Shown: positions 12,335 to 22,935 of the stretch, in pieces
Numbering within the stretch: the first letter of the stretch is position 1
Layout of the letters: the number at the start of each line of letters is the position of its first letter
Source: Trileptium ribeirensis
Lineage: Eukaryota; Nematoda; Enoplea; Enoplida; Thoracostomopsidae
DNA: 64,000 bases
Reading direction: 5' to 3'
NCBI GenBank assembly: GCA_030248225.1
Contig: JASANE010011753.1
Coordinates: 25,216-89,215, forward strand
The notes under the pieces: model-generated
Told to the model about the DNA's origin: nothing
Databases searched by the model: none
Seen by the model: the letters and a program-made list of their open reading frames with translations, nothing else
Translations under genes and position numbers: made by a program

Positions 12335-12925
12335 CAGATAAATCCGGGGTTTTCTTTTAGTGTGCACGCAATTCAACGAAGATCATAACGGGTCTCCTAT
12401 TCCCTCTCGAATCCATTTATATTCAGGATAAATCCGGGGTTTTATTTTAGTTTGCCCACAAATCAACGAAGAGCAAAACGGGTCTCCTGTTACCGCCCCG
12501 AATTCATTTGTATTTAGGATAAACGCGGGGTTTTATTTTAGTTTGCGCACAAATCAACGAAGATCATAATGGGTCTCCTACTCCCCGCTCCGAATCTATT
12601 TATACTGTGGAGAAATCCGGGGTTTTCTTTTTAGTTTGCGCACAAATCAATGAAGAGCATAACGGGTCTCTTATTCCCGCTCCGAATTCATTTATATTTA
12701 GGATAAACGCGGGGTTTTCTTTTAGTTTGCGCACAAATCAACGAAGATTATACAGGGTCTCCTACACTCCGCCTGGAATCCATGTATATTCAGAATAAAT
12801 CCGGGGATTTCTTTTAGTTTGAGCACAAATCAACGAAGATCATAACGGATCTTCTAATTCCGGTTCCGCATTTTTTCAATGCAGAATGAATCCGGGGTTT
12901 TCTTTAAGCTTGTCCGCTAATGAAT
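12335..12925 (+). repeat. ~91-bp minisatellite in the left arm (about 6.5 units)
   Basis: Units begin with ATAAATCCGGGGTTTT or ATAAACGCGGGGTTTT, continue with CTTTTAGTTTGCGCACAAAT, then CAACGAAGATCATAACGGGTCTCC, and end with a CGAATCCATTTATATTCAG-like segment. Starts recur near 12340, 12428, 12517, 12607, 12700, 12791 and 12884, giving a period of 88-93. Neighbouring units differ by several per cent, more than the two arms differ from each other, so the array is older than the inverted duplication. Confidence 0.85.
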
Positions 12926-13424
12926 GAAGATCGTGATGCGGCGTTAACGTTATAACAGGGTGTCTTAGACACCCCCATGTTTTTAATAATTTTTTCCAAA
13001 GGTAGCTAACTAGGGGTATTGCTACTTCTGGACAGCGTCAGGCACAAAGTGTCTTCTGGCAGTTTTATTGATATTGATCGGAATTATTAGATCAAGGTTC
13101 ACATGGCCAAGATACAAAATATGAGAATTTAGAAAAAAAACTACACAGGTCAGTTGACTAATAAACCGCATTAGCTACAGACGGTGTCTGTTATAAGTTA
13201 ATTCACGCCAAATTGGTAGCTAAGGGTGTGTGAGACACTGTAAAGAAGGAGAGTATTTAGTAGCTAGGGGTGTGCCGTACACCCTCGGCTATTGATTCAC
13301 AGTATGGGTGTCGCACTGACTATCTATACGGTATGGCCCCGACTACAGGAAGACAAAAATTCCAAACAGCGGGGACATTATAACGTGAAAGCCGCATAAC
13401 TGGTCTATTTTTTAACTTTCCGAA

Positions 13425-13535
13425 TCCATTTATATTCAGAATAAATCTGGGTATTCTCTTAGTCTGCTCACAAATCTACGAAGATAATAACGAGTCTCCT
13501 ACTCCCGCTCCGAATCTATCTATATTCAGCCAAAT
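13425..13535 (+). repeat. Isolated unit of the ~91-bp repeat, left arm
   Basis: One degenerate unit (CGAATCCATTTATATTCAG, AATAAATCTGGG, CTCACAAATCTACGAAG, CGAGTCTCCTACTCCCG) lies about 500 bp from the main array. The hairpin-rich DNA at 12950-13400 separates them, suggesting insertion into the array. Confidence 0.65.
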
Positions 13536-13796
13536 CAGATAATATTTCCACATCGGTAGTGTTTAGAATATGCTATTTTTGGTCAATGTATTGATTGCGT
13601 ACTATACCACGTTCCGCGCGCAAACAGAATCACGTTTCTAATAAAGCCGCAAATGGCATTTGTATCTGAGCCTTAATTTTTTTGTAGTTACAACTTGAAC
13701 TGGGGATTTAAGAAGATTTGTCCCTAATTCCTTGGTCATTGGTCTGATTCGATGCTCCTGGTCGTATCATTGGAGGCTGTCAGAAATCTCTTCCCC

Positions 13797-14640
13797 GCTC
13801 GTAAATGATTGAACAAATTAAGGGATCAAAACAAATCGCTTGCTGCTGCAATTGCAAATATTTCAAATTTTTCGATTTCCTTCAGCCTAAATTTGACTGC
13901 ATTTGTTACCTAGTTAGTGTAAGTCTATGTGATCGAAAAAATAATAGCTTCCTTATGGCGCCTGTAGACAACTGCGCGACTATATACTAGAGCTTTCGAC
14001 ACCGAAGTAAGCCTTTCAAAAACCAAAAAAGTCCCATCTCGCTAAAATTCCTACAAAAACCTCATACAAAGCGACAGAAGAGAAAAACTCACCACTACAA
14101 AACGACATAATATTAGCGACGCAGCACTCAGTCAGTCAATCAGTCAGCCAGCCAGATCGGCTTTGTTATCTATTATTTGTTAGCGTTGTTAGCTCATGAA
14201 CCTAATTATTATTATTAGTAGCAGTGCTGTCACGGTCTTGAGAACTGTTGTCACGTTGTACATATGCGTGAGTTACAGGCATAGAAGAGTTAATATCGAC
14301 TAACCAAGAGTTTCTCGCCACAGCTTTAAAAGCAGTAAGAGAAGCGAACTACTAGCGAAGCGTCGCAGCTACATGAGACGTAGAATTGTTTTAGAAGATT
14401 GTGAGTTATGGTCGAGTTGATTTTTGAACTTTTACTAAGCTGGATTTCCGGTATTTCGGGATTACACGGACTTTGGGACAAAATAAACGCATTCACTTCA
14501 GGAATGAGGACGACATGGCCAAGATGACTTTTGACTGAAACTTTTTAAGTTTTGAGAATTTTAATTATTAATACGTGTTGGGTTCGTTCGGAAACCCTAG
14601 GTCATATCATACATCATGCATGGGCGAGCGCTGATGTCAC
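13797..14640. other. Spacer between the inverted-repeat arms
   Basis: 844 bp not repeated in inverted form. A 61-codon frame (13805-13990, +) with a CCCNCKYFKFF start is the longest and looks fortuitous. A short CAGTCAGT/CAGCCAGC run lies at 14129-14155. In Foldback-like elements a spacer may hold a transposase; I see none here. Confidence 0.7.
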
Positions 14641-14899
14641 GGGGAAGAGATTTCTGACAGCCTCCAATGATACGACCAGGAGCATCGAATCGAGACCAAT
14701 GACCAAGGAATTAGGGAAAAATCTCTTTAAATCCCCAGTTCAAGTTGTAACTACAAAAAAATTAAGGCTCAGATACAAATGCCATTTGCGGCTTTATTAG
14801 AAACGTGATTCTGTTTGCGCGCGGAACGTGGTATAGTACGCAATCAATACATTGACCAAAAATAGCATATTCTAAACACTACCGATGTGGAAATATTAT

Positions 14900-15010
14900 C
14901 TGATTTGGCTGAATATAGATAGATTCGGAGCGGGAGTAGGAGACTCGTTATTATCTTCGTAGATTTGTGAGCAGACTAAGAGAATACCCAGATTTATTCT
15001 GAATATAAAT
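14900..15010 (-). repeat. Isolated unit of the ~91-bp repeat, right arm
   Basis: Mirror of 13425-13535, with the same internal substitutions (AATACCCAGATTTATTCTG). Confidence 0.6.
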
Positions 15011-15509
15011 GGATTCGGAAAGTTAAAAAGAGACCAGTTATGCGGCGTTCACGTTATAATGTCCCCGCTGTTTGGAATTTTTGTCTTCCTGTAGTCGGGG
15101 CCATACCGTATAGATAGTCAGTGCGACACCCATACTGTGAATCAATAGCCGAGGGTGTACGGCACACCCCTAGCTACTACATTATTTCTTTACAGTGTCT
15201 CACACACCCTTAGCTACCAATTTGGCGTGAATTAACTATAACAGACACCGTCTGTAGCTAATGCGGTTTATTAGTCAACTGTCCTGTGTAGTTTTTTTTC
15301 TAAATTCTCGATATTTGTATCTTGGCCATGTGAACCTTGATCTAATAATTCCGATCAATATCAATAAAACTGCCAGAAGACACTTTGTGCCTGACGCTGT
15401 CCAGAAGTAGCAATACCCCTAGTTAGCTACCTTTGGAAAAAATTATTAAAAACATGGGGGTGTCTAAGACACCCTGTTATAACGTTAACGCCGCATCATG
15501 ATCTTCATT

Positions 15510-16105
15510 CATTAGCGGACAAGCTTAAAGAAAACCCCGGATTCATTCTGCATTGAAAAAATGCGGAACCGGATTAGAAGATCCGTTATGATCTTCGTTG
15601 ATTTGTGCTCAAACTAAAAGAAATCCCCGGATTTATTCTGAATATACATGGATTCCAGGCGGAGTGTAGGAGACCCTGTATAATCTTCGTTGATTTGTGC
15701 GCAAACTAAAAGAAAACCCCGCGTTTATCCTAAATATAAATGAATTCGGAGCGGGAATAAGAGACCCGTTATGCTCTTCATTGATTTGTGCGCAAACTAA
15801 AAGAAAACCCCGGATTTCTCCACAGTATAAATAGATTCGGAGCGGGGAGTAGGAGACCCATTATGATCTTCGTTGATTTGTGCGCAAACTAAAATAAAAC
15901 CCCGCGTTTATCCTAAATACAAATGAATTCGGGGCGGGAACAGGAGACCCGTTTTGCTCTTCGTTGATTTGTGGGCAAACTAAAATAAAACCCCGGATTT
16001 ATCCTGAATATAAATGGATTCGAGAGGGAATAGGAGACCCGTTATGATCTTCGTTGAATTGCGTGCACACTAAAAGAAAACCCCGGATTTATCTGGAAGA
16101 CGACC
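15510..16105 (-). repeat. ~91-bp minisatellite in the right arm
   Basis: Mirror image of 12335-12925: AAAACCCCGGATTTAT and AAAACCCCGCGTTTAT unit boundaries in the opposite orientation. Unit number and order match the left arm one to one, so the array was copied as a block. Confidence 0.85.
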
Positions 16106-17606
16106 ATTAGGTTTTAATTATAGTTGAACAGTTCAAAGAAATTCAGTGTTTTTCCTTATAAATTGACATTAATGAAATGACCGCACAAATTTTGTGAGGT
16201 ATAGTGTTTCCACAGTCAGCAATGGATGTTGCAGAAGAATTGTTACTACAACTAAGCCTTCTAGTACTTGAAGTAAATAACGAACCCTAATCGAGTATAT
16301 CCTACAGAATGACAGCAGTTGAGGCATGGTTTGGAAAGTGACCACCACGTACAGCTAGGGATCCTAGTGAGAATTACTTTAAGTAAATTTCGATGATTCT
16401 CAAATTGCGATTCTTTTAACGTAATTTTTACCTAATCATTTTCTTGTTGCCGGAAAAGCCAAGCCGTTCCCAGCCTGAGCTCAAAGCCAACAGGAAGAGG
16501 AGCAATAATTATGTTGCTTTACCCCGACTCCGGCGCTGTACCCTGCCTGTCAAAACAACGATGTGATAGTAATGTCGGACCATTATTTTAAGTTGAACTT
16601 CATATCATATAGAATTCGTTAAAGCTAACATGTGTGACATTTCGTTTTGGGCGGTAAAGTTTTTTTTGCTTCACAACGATATTGTAATAATAATAATAAT
16701 AGAAGCATTTCATCGTGTGTATGTGTATATATACCTGTGATGTGCTTATATTGCATACGCGTATACACGCGCGTTGTGTACATTTGGTGTGTGCCTTGCT
16801 GTTGTCTCAGCGTTTATATATACGAGTATTTGATGCAGGGGAAAGACGGACCCACTGGGCGTTTGAACTCGACCCAAAGACCTGGGACTTTGATAGGTAC
16901 AAAGGTGGTGGCAAAATGTAGACTCTAAGATACAATGAACACTTTGACTCCTAATGTTTTCTCATTGTTTTTGATACTACTGGAGGAATGAAGTGTTACA
17001 TAACGGATGACAGATGTGGTTTACTCTTCGAGCTGTGTTCGGGTGCTAAGATTTGCCTAAATTTCGAAAATTTATCCAGGAAATTTTAAAATTTCAGTTT
17101 CGTTTCCTGGAAAGGGCCTAGGGCTACATAATACAAAATTGTATGTTGTATATTTGCAGGCTGTACCCATACGGCCTTAATTTATAAAATTCGGTGGCTT
17201 TTGACGCTGTAAAGCTTGATTGTCTCATGTGCATAATCGTATTTTAATTTATACTATCATTTCTAAGCATCTCTTAATTCAACCAATAATGTAATCGCTC
17301 AAAGGCAGTATTGCAACTAAACTGTACTAATTTCAGAACTGTCATGACTAAAGATTCGCTTATAACTAATGTATTTTAATATTAATTAAATATTTAATAA
17401 ATATTTGTTTTTCATGAAATGCTTGTAATTAAACTTTGATGCTTGAAATAAAAACTTATTAACTAAAACAACAAGTAGGAATCAAATGATTGGAATGGAA
17501 GAAACGCGGAAACATTCGAAACAACAACATGTTCACGACGACGAAATGGAATTCGAATTTAACGTAAGTCCCACATTCTCGATGATGATGATGCATCCAA
17601 AAACTA

Positions 17607-17814
17607 AATGTGTGTTCACACGTTCAAACTTTTTATTCAAATTTTGAGCTTAAACTTTTTCAGGTAATACATCTCGTAGATGTTTTGCGAAAGGAATATT
17701 CTTGAAAAGTCTGAACAGTGTTTACACGTTCAAAATTACCAAAAATGCAAAAAAATGGGGCATCAAGTTTGGATCAAAATTTGAACAAAAAGTTTGTGAG
17801 TGCTTGAACACGCC
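17607..17814. mobile_element. Small MITE-like element in the right arm
   Basis: Mirror copy of the element at 10617-10824, nearly identical, so it was duplicated with the arm rather than inserted independently. Confidence 0.6.
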
Positions 17815-18604
17815 TTTACATAAAAATTCAAAACATTGAGCAAAAACCTTGGTGGGGTGACATTAAATAAACAGGGCGCGTGATATTTACTAATGACACT
17901 CAAGAATTGGATTTTGTCTTCCCGACAATAAAAATTGTTGTAATCGTAGTTTCGTAGAAGGAACAGAAGACTGTTCCTGCTACCATAACCCATTCACTGG
18001 CGGCGAAATTGATACTCTAGTCTTTGAGAACCTGGGCTCAAGACCGCATCAAAATCCAACTGGCCCCTGGGTTTTTACTTACGGTATTTACAGAATTGTC
18101 TTTGAATTAAGGATTACGTCAAAAATCTAATTAATGTGTCTCGATACTGTCTTTCTCAAATCAAGGAGTGTGCTATTTTAGTCATTTTAGCTTTTAAAGG
18201 TTTGCCTTTTTACTAGACGTTCCGAATGGTGACGAGTACAATTTCGAGTTTTTACAAATGATAAAGGAACTTGTGTTTGTAACCAACTAGTGTTTGTGAA
18301 AATAGTATACTATAAATCATATAAGTATAATCATAGTGCTTTTTCTCAAATAGATGTCAAATCACTTTCCATAGTAAGGAAATTCAAGCCAAATAGTCAA
18401 AACAAAAAAAGGATATGAAAGAGATAGAATCCAACAAAATATGTGCGCGTTTGTCAATTTTTCAGTCTTTCAAGCTACTCTGTGCCAAAAACAAACTGTG
18501 ATTTATATATCTACTATGTATATATACTATCTTTGAACAGGTATCGAAATGACAGACAACTTTGCAATTTGTAGGTGAAATTTTAGATTAAATGGTCCAA
18601 AAAT

Positions 18605-19204
18605 ATGTGCTCATTTTCTCTACGAAATGTTTGCAATGGATAAGTGACTCGGAAGTTTTCTAAAACCTTGAGACTACTTCAAAAAATGCTGCAAATATCG
18701 CTACTGAAAAATTTGGCCCATTCTCACCATATATGATTTTGCCCGAGGGTATGAATCATGGACTCCCTTGGTTTATTGCTCCGGACAATTTTTGTTTCTT
18801 CCGAGCGTAAACACGGCATGTCTGTTCCCACAGAGCATAACCGAAAATATTTATTTCAAAATTCCATTCCCAACGTACAAAAATGATAAATTACTTAAGA
18901 ATTTTCAGTGAACCAATTCAATTGATTCAATTCAACCTATAGTGTTTTCTAGACGATTTATTAACAACGTTTGCACTAAAAAACACAAGTTTACAATTTT
19001 AGATCACGAATAAAATAAATGTGCCAGCAATTCGTGCTTCATGGTAAGTTTGACAGACTCCTAGCTCCGTTCGTACCCCCTTACCGCCCATATCCCTGGG
19101 AAAAGACAGAGAGAATATAACCCAACAACAGTATATCCAGTATTCAACAATGTTAGCAACACTGAAGATGAATGTAGTTTTATTTTTCAGAAATTGTAAT
19201 TTAA
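18605..19204. other. 600 bp without a gene, between inverted repeat and LINE C
   Basis: AT-rich, with no frame above chance and no similarity to the left flank. It separates the outer end of the right arm from the 3' tail of LINE C. It may be original flanking DNA, or arm sequence lost on the left. Confidence 0.5.
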
Positions 19205-20527
19205 AGGAATGAATGAATGACAGCAGGAGGGGTTAATGTAATCTGGTTGAACCCTAGGTCCTTTCCAGCACCCCAATCTGTTTGAAGAATCTAAAATCTT
19301 ATCCTATTCCAGAAACCTACTAGTTGGGTCAATTTTAGTTGATGGCCTTGGGAGCTATCCAAAATTCCAAGCCCAATGAATTTCAATCTTAAACCTCTTA
19401 GTTTACTGCATTCAAAAATCAAATGTTTTGCAGTCTCCAAATTTTTACCATACCTTTTACAATTATCATTGTCTTCAATCTTCAAAGCTTTCAAATGTTT
19501 CATAAAATTGCCGTGCCCAGCAAGAAACTGCAATGCGATTCTCATTTTCTCTTTATTCCATTTCCATAGAAACATGGATTTTCTTTTATCAATTTCTTTG
19601 AAGAAACATCTAGTCTGCAAGCAGTTGTTTCCATCGCGTCACTTTGACTGATGGTCCCTATATGAACAGTCTTTTAAGAAAGCCTTAAAAATGTATTACT
19701 TATAGGAATACAAAGTCGGGGACCCACAAACACAGTGTCCGATCCCTGCTTAGCCAGCCTATCAGTCATTTCATTTCCAAACAATCCAAAATGTCCTTTA
19801 ATCCAACCTAGTTTCAAGCTACTCCTCTTACCAAACCTATTAAGATGCTTTATGCATGCTAGCACGCACCAAAATCTGATTCGGGTATTATCTAATGCCT
19901 TAACTGCAGCTTGATTATCGCACAAAATAGCGATATTTCTGTTCATAAGTTTCTTTTCATCTAAAATTTCTGCGCATCTGCATATAGCAGTAACCTCTGT
20001 CTGAAAACAGTTGCATGTCGACCAAGTGGAATGAATAGTGATACTTTATTTGGAATAAAGACACCCCAACCACAACTTTTTTCATTGCGCCTGTTGATCG
20101 CCGATCCACTCGTGTAACATACTATTTCAGTACTTTCCACAGAGTCGACGCTAAAGTCCCCATAATATCAGAATTGGTTATTTCTGGTTGCTACAACACT
20201 CTCTGAAGGCATGCTCAGAGAAAGGGACCATATTTGACAGCTTCCTCCGCTATCGTTGGTTGCCCACGTCCTTTAAATATATAATTACTGCAGAGACCCT
20301 TACTTTGAGTCTGTGGTATTCCTTCAGCACCAGTTCTTTAGCCAATACATCAATGGGTATGATATTCAACACCGCTTGCATTTCATCTAGCGGGTCGTTC
20401 CAAAAGCACCCGTAATCATGTAACAACCTAATCTTTGAAACTTTTCAATAAAGCCTGTATATGACACCAAATGTAATCTGTGCAACCTGCACACCACGCC
20501 ATACCGACATAACCACAGATTTATACA
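19205..20527 (-). pseudogene. LINE C: RT connection, RNase H, C-terminal tail and 3' end
   Basis: Minus strand. Downstream of the Merlin 1 insertion the frame resumes with thumb/connection sequence (an ITGAF segment and a DEMQAVLNI-like helix, frameshifted). Then comes RNase H: CYTSGS, where the first catalytic Asp is Ser, FQTEVTAI, CDNQAAV, and GHFGLFGNEMTD (90-codon frame 19946-19674). The C-terminal tail follows (19620-19291, AKHLIFECSKL), then a CATTCATTC tail at ~19205. The Cys motif reads CKRY, so one Cys is lost. It has the LINE A architecture but is a different family. Its 5' part lies across Merlin 1 at 22781-22935. Confidence 0.8.
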
Positions 20528-20741
20528 AAAACTTTGGCGCAATCCCAGTTGGGGGGAGTAATTCAACCAACCATGGAATTTTTCTGAAATGACATCTTTT
20601 ATACTAAATCCGCCCTCCTGAGTCGATTGGTGCCATTGGCAGACCTCTCCGACTTGTCGTTCTTCACATATCAGGGACGGCAGACAATTGTCGGCCCTAG
20701 CTCCGCCTTGCAGTTCATTTTCACAGTTTTTTCCGTTTACG

Positions 20742-20813
20742 GCTAAGCCTTATACTAAGCCTAAGCCTAAGCCTAAGCCTAACTCTTAGACTAAGCTTAA
20801 GCCTCCTCGCCTG
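20742..20813 (+). repeat. TTAGGC-type (GCCTAA) repeats upstream of the transposase
   Basis: Four consecutive CCTAAG units plus diverged ones (AAGCCTTATACTAAGCC, CTTAGACTAAGCTTAAGCC). The unit is a rotation of TTAGGC on the opposite strand, the telomere repeat of nematodes. It is inside Merlin 1, so it travels with the transposon. Confidence 0.7.
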
Positions 20814-20880
20814 CGTTTGCCGGTACAGTACTTTACTAAACCCTAAGCCAAGGTTAATTTTATTTTTAGATAAATAAATA

Positions 20881-21875
20881 ATGCCCGGACGTCACAAGAA
20901 TCAGCAATTCACAATAATTCCTATAAACGAAATTGTGGAGATTAATAATATTCGAGACCTCGATATAACGTATACTGAACTGGCGCGACAAACTATTGAT
21001 AATGATTCAACTCTCAAGCACCTTGTTCGACGACGTTTATTAGCTAACTACAAGGATTGCGAGTGCGGCCAACCCTGTTACCTAGCAAAGCGTGGAGATT
21101 TCGGTAGGTGTGACGACTGGGAATGGCGATGTTCAAATCACCCCACTTGTCGAAAAAAATATTCGATCCGGCAAGGATCTTTTTTCGCTAGTCATCACAT
21201 TTCTCTTGGAAACGCAATTTTATTAATTCAAGCCTACATCGACAAACAGACTACAACATGGATTCAAAAGCAATTACATGTTAGTAAAAATACCGTCACC
21301 GATTGGTATAACTATTGCCGAGACATTGCGGTTGCATTCGACAGGGACTACTGGCAGTATCTGCGATTGGGAGGCCCTGGTGTTGACGTTGAGATTGACG
21401 AATCTATTTTTTTCAGCAAAAATATCATCGTGGTTTACGTCGACGAAAACATGGCTGGGTTCTTGGTATGATCGAGCGACATTCTCAAAGGTGTCTTCTC
21501 TTCCCAGTCAACAACCGACAAATTCCAACAGTAATCCCATTAATTATTCAACATGTTTTACTTGGAACCCGAATCCTAACCGACAGCTTTCGTACCTACA
21601 TTGACGGTTTACGTGCCCTTCCACGGCCACATCTCTACACGCACGAAACTGTCAATCATCATAATAGACAATTTGTAAATCCCACTGATCATACCGTAAA
21701 TACACAGAACATCGATGGATTGTGGGCCCGGCTCAAAGAATCTATCCGAACACGTGGTGGAGTGAAACCGCAGTTGTTTGATCGTTATTTGAAGGAATAT
21801 ACCTGGCGACAACAATTTAAAGACAATCCTCAAGGGGAATTTTTCGCTCAACTACATGCTCTTTATCCATTATAA
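20881..21875 (+). pseudogene. Merlin 1 transposase, one frameshift
   Basis: Frame one runs 20881-21471 (196 codons) from an ATG preceded by AT-rich sequence. It shows an N-terminal zinc ribbon (Cys60, 62, 84, 90), a helix-turn-helix region (about 122-150) and the first catalytic motif VEIDES (Asp173). The protein continues in frame three to 21875: MIERHSQ, ILTDSFRTY (second Asp), VNHHNRQFVNP, then TQNIDGLW. Comparison with Merlin 2 places a one-base loss in the A-run at 21418-21422. The third acidic residue, normally Glu in NTIEGLW-type motifs, is Asp in both Merlin copies here. The C-terminus ends naturally. The enzyme would cut and paste the element. A recent loss, since the rest is open. 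Confidence 0.9.
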
Positions 21876-21941
21876 ATGTAAGATATCTTGCATTTGTCTA
21901 TAATAGTCAATAATGTTCTAATAGTCAATAGCAAAATATAC

Positions 21942-21981
21942 TTAGCCTAAGCCTAAGCCTAAGACTGAGCCTAAGCCTAAG
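21942..21981 (+). repeat. TTAGGC-type (GCCTAA) repeats downstream of the transposase
   Basis: TTAGCCTAAGCCTAAGCC followed by AAGACTGAGCCTAAGCC. Same orientation as the upstream run, so they are direct and not part of the terminal inverted repeats. A C/G-rich patch (GGGGGGCTGCCGCCCCCC) follows. Confidence 0.7.
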
Positions 21982-22439
21982 TCGGGGGGCTGCCGCCCCC
22001 CCAACCCCCCGCACTAAGCTGTTACTCCCACAAAGCAAATTTCTCAAATTTAATTTTTTATAAATTCACGTATTTGCCCATAATTTCTTACAATATCAAA
22101 ATTTTGCAACGAAATTGCCTCCATTCAACTCCTCTCGTCATTCCGCGTCTAACGGTATATAATATGTCCATGTTATTACGAAAAAAATTTTTTTCATTTT
22201 TTTCCATAATTACGGAATTACCCTGCATCACTTACCCACATTGCCCCAACTTCCCCATCACTAAACTTTATAACGATTTTTTGTTATCATATGAAAGCCT
22301 ATTAAATTCCACATTGTATGGTGAAGACCTCATCCAAATCCATCACTCCTTTCAAAAGTTATAGTCAATTTTCTAAAAATCGTCACTTTTTAAAATGTTC
22401 ATTTTTTGAAAAACCCCTTTTTAGGGGTACCCTGGGGAC

Positions 22440-22735
22440 TTACCCTTTGACCCTAGAGCCTCAAAACTATTCTAAATCGAAAGAGCGGACGTTTTTTACC
22501 CATGGGGGGATTAAGGGGGGTAGAATTTTTGAGCGAAGCGAAGGCGGCTTAAGTTTGAAAAAAAGCCTCCAAAAGCCAAAAAGCAACCCATCCTAAATCA
22601 TAGAATAATGAGTTCAACATCAAGGTTTATGTTTCCAAAAGGGGCGAACCTGATCACGAAGTGATCTCTTTTGGGGGTGAGAGATGATTGGGGGTACAGA
22701 GACTATGGGGGCATAGTTTCCAAAAGATGGGTGCT
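22440..22735 (+). other. Merlin 1 conserved 3' subterminal domain
   Basis: This non-coding region matches the reverse complement of about 42760-43060 in Merlin 2. The segment 22672-22715 (GGGGGTGAGAGATGATTGGG, then a CAGAGACTATGGGGG stretch) is nearly identical, while the transposases share only about half their residues. A hairpin GATCAC-GAA-GTGATC at 22652-22666 corresponds to GATCTC-GAA-GAGATC in Merlin 2, a compensatory change. It could be a transposase-binding or RNA structural element. Confidence 0.7.
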
Positions 22736-22780
22736 ATAGCAAGCGTAAAATAATTTTTCCCCCCCAACTGGGATTGGGCC

Positions 22781-22935
22781 AAAACTTTGTTATACCTGGT
22801 TTCAACCCCCAATTACAAGCTGCAAATGTTTTAAGTGAGAACAGAACCCCAATGGCTTTACTACAGTTTTCCATCAAGCTTGGCTTCCAGCTTAGTTTGC
22901 TGTCTAATATTCGACCCAAATATTTAACTTCATTC
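22781..22935 (-). pseudogene. LINE C: RT thumb fragment, 5'-truncated start
   Basis: Minus strand. NEVKYLGRILDSKLSWKPS and CNWGLKPGITK are RT thumb motifs (compare VKYLGVVIDNKL in LINE A). They read straight out of an RNase H domain belonging to LINE B2, which is the wrong order for one element, so the start near 22935 is a 5' truncation junction of LINE C inside LINE B2. The fragment ends at the Merlin 1 target site and resumes at 20527. Confidence 0.75.

Larger units (their letters stand above)
9818..13796 (+). repeat. Left arm of the giant inverted repeat
   Basis: It starts at TTTTTGGACC directly after the LINE C tail and ends at CAGAAATCTCTTCCCC. It contains no credible gene: the short frames are mirrored exactly in the other arm and resemble nothing known. 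Contents in order: unique-looking AT-rich sequence, the MITE at ~10617-10824, more AT-rich sequence, the minisatellite (12335-12925), GTAGCTA-linked hairpins (12958-13285), and one stray minisatellite unit (13425-13535). Confidence 0.8.
9818..18604. mobile_element. Giant inverted repeat, foldback-like (two ~4-kb arms, 844-bp spacer)
   Basis: Positions x and about 28,431 minus x are reverse complements over nearly 4 kb: 9818-13796 against 14641-18604. Examples: the 76-codon frame at 10438-10668 (+) recurs at 17763-17993 (-), and 11509-11715 (-) recurs at 16715-16921 (+). The outer ends read TTTTTGGACCAT / ATGGTCCAAAAA. Each arm holds a ~91-bp minisatellite and a small MITE. Long arms with internal tandem repeats recall Foldback and Galileo elements, but I see no transposase or clear target duplication, so a segmental inverted duplication remains possible. 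Low divergence implies recent origin or gene conversion. Confidence 0.8.
14641..18604 (-). repeat. Right arm of the giant inverted repeat
   Basis: Reverse complement of the left arm, from GGGGAAGAGATTTCTG to ATGGTCCAAAAA. Differences are scattered single bases and 1-5-base indels, for example one extra base near the microsatellite and a changed stretch at 18535-18570 close to the outer end. About 600 bp of unrelated DNA separate this arm from the right-hand LINE C, unlike the left side where LINE C abuts. Confidence 0.8.
20536..22780 (+). mobile_element. Merlin 1: Merlin/IS1595-type DNA transposon with 8-bp target duplication
   Basis: The ends are inverted: GGCGCAATCCCAGTTGGGGG at 20536 and, reverse-complemented from 22780, GGCCCAATCCCAGTTGGGGG. 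Both sides carry AAAACTTT (20528-20535 and 22781-22788), an exact 8-bp duplication as expected for Merlin. Removing the element and one duplicate rejoins the LINE C reading frame. It contains a one-base-broken transposase gene (20881-21875), TTAGGC-type repeats on both sides of it, and a conserved 3' subterminal domain shared with Merlin 2. Confidence 0.92.

Noticed and set aside
12335..12925. Regular repeats as a CRISPR array
   Set aside because: The whole 91-bp unit repeats, without unique spacers, and the setting is eukaryotic.
20742..21981. True telomere or subtelomere
   Set aside because: Only a few imperfect units, inside a transposon with target duplications.
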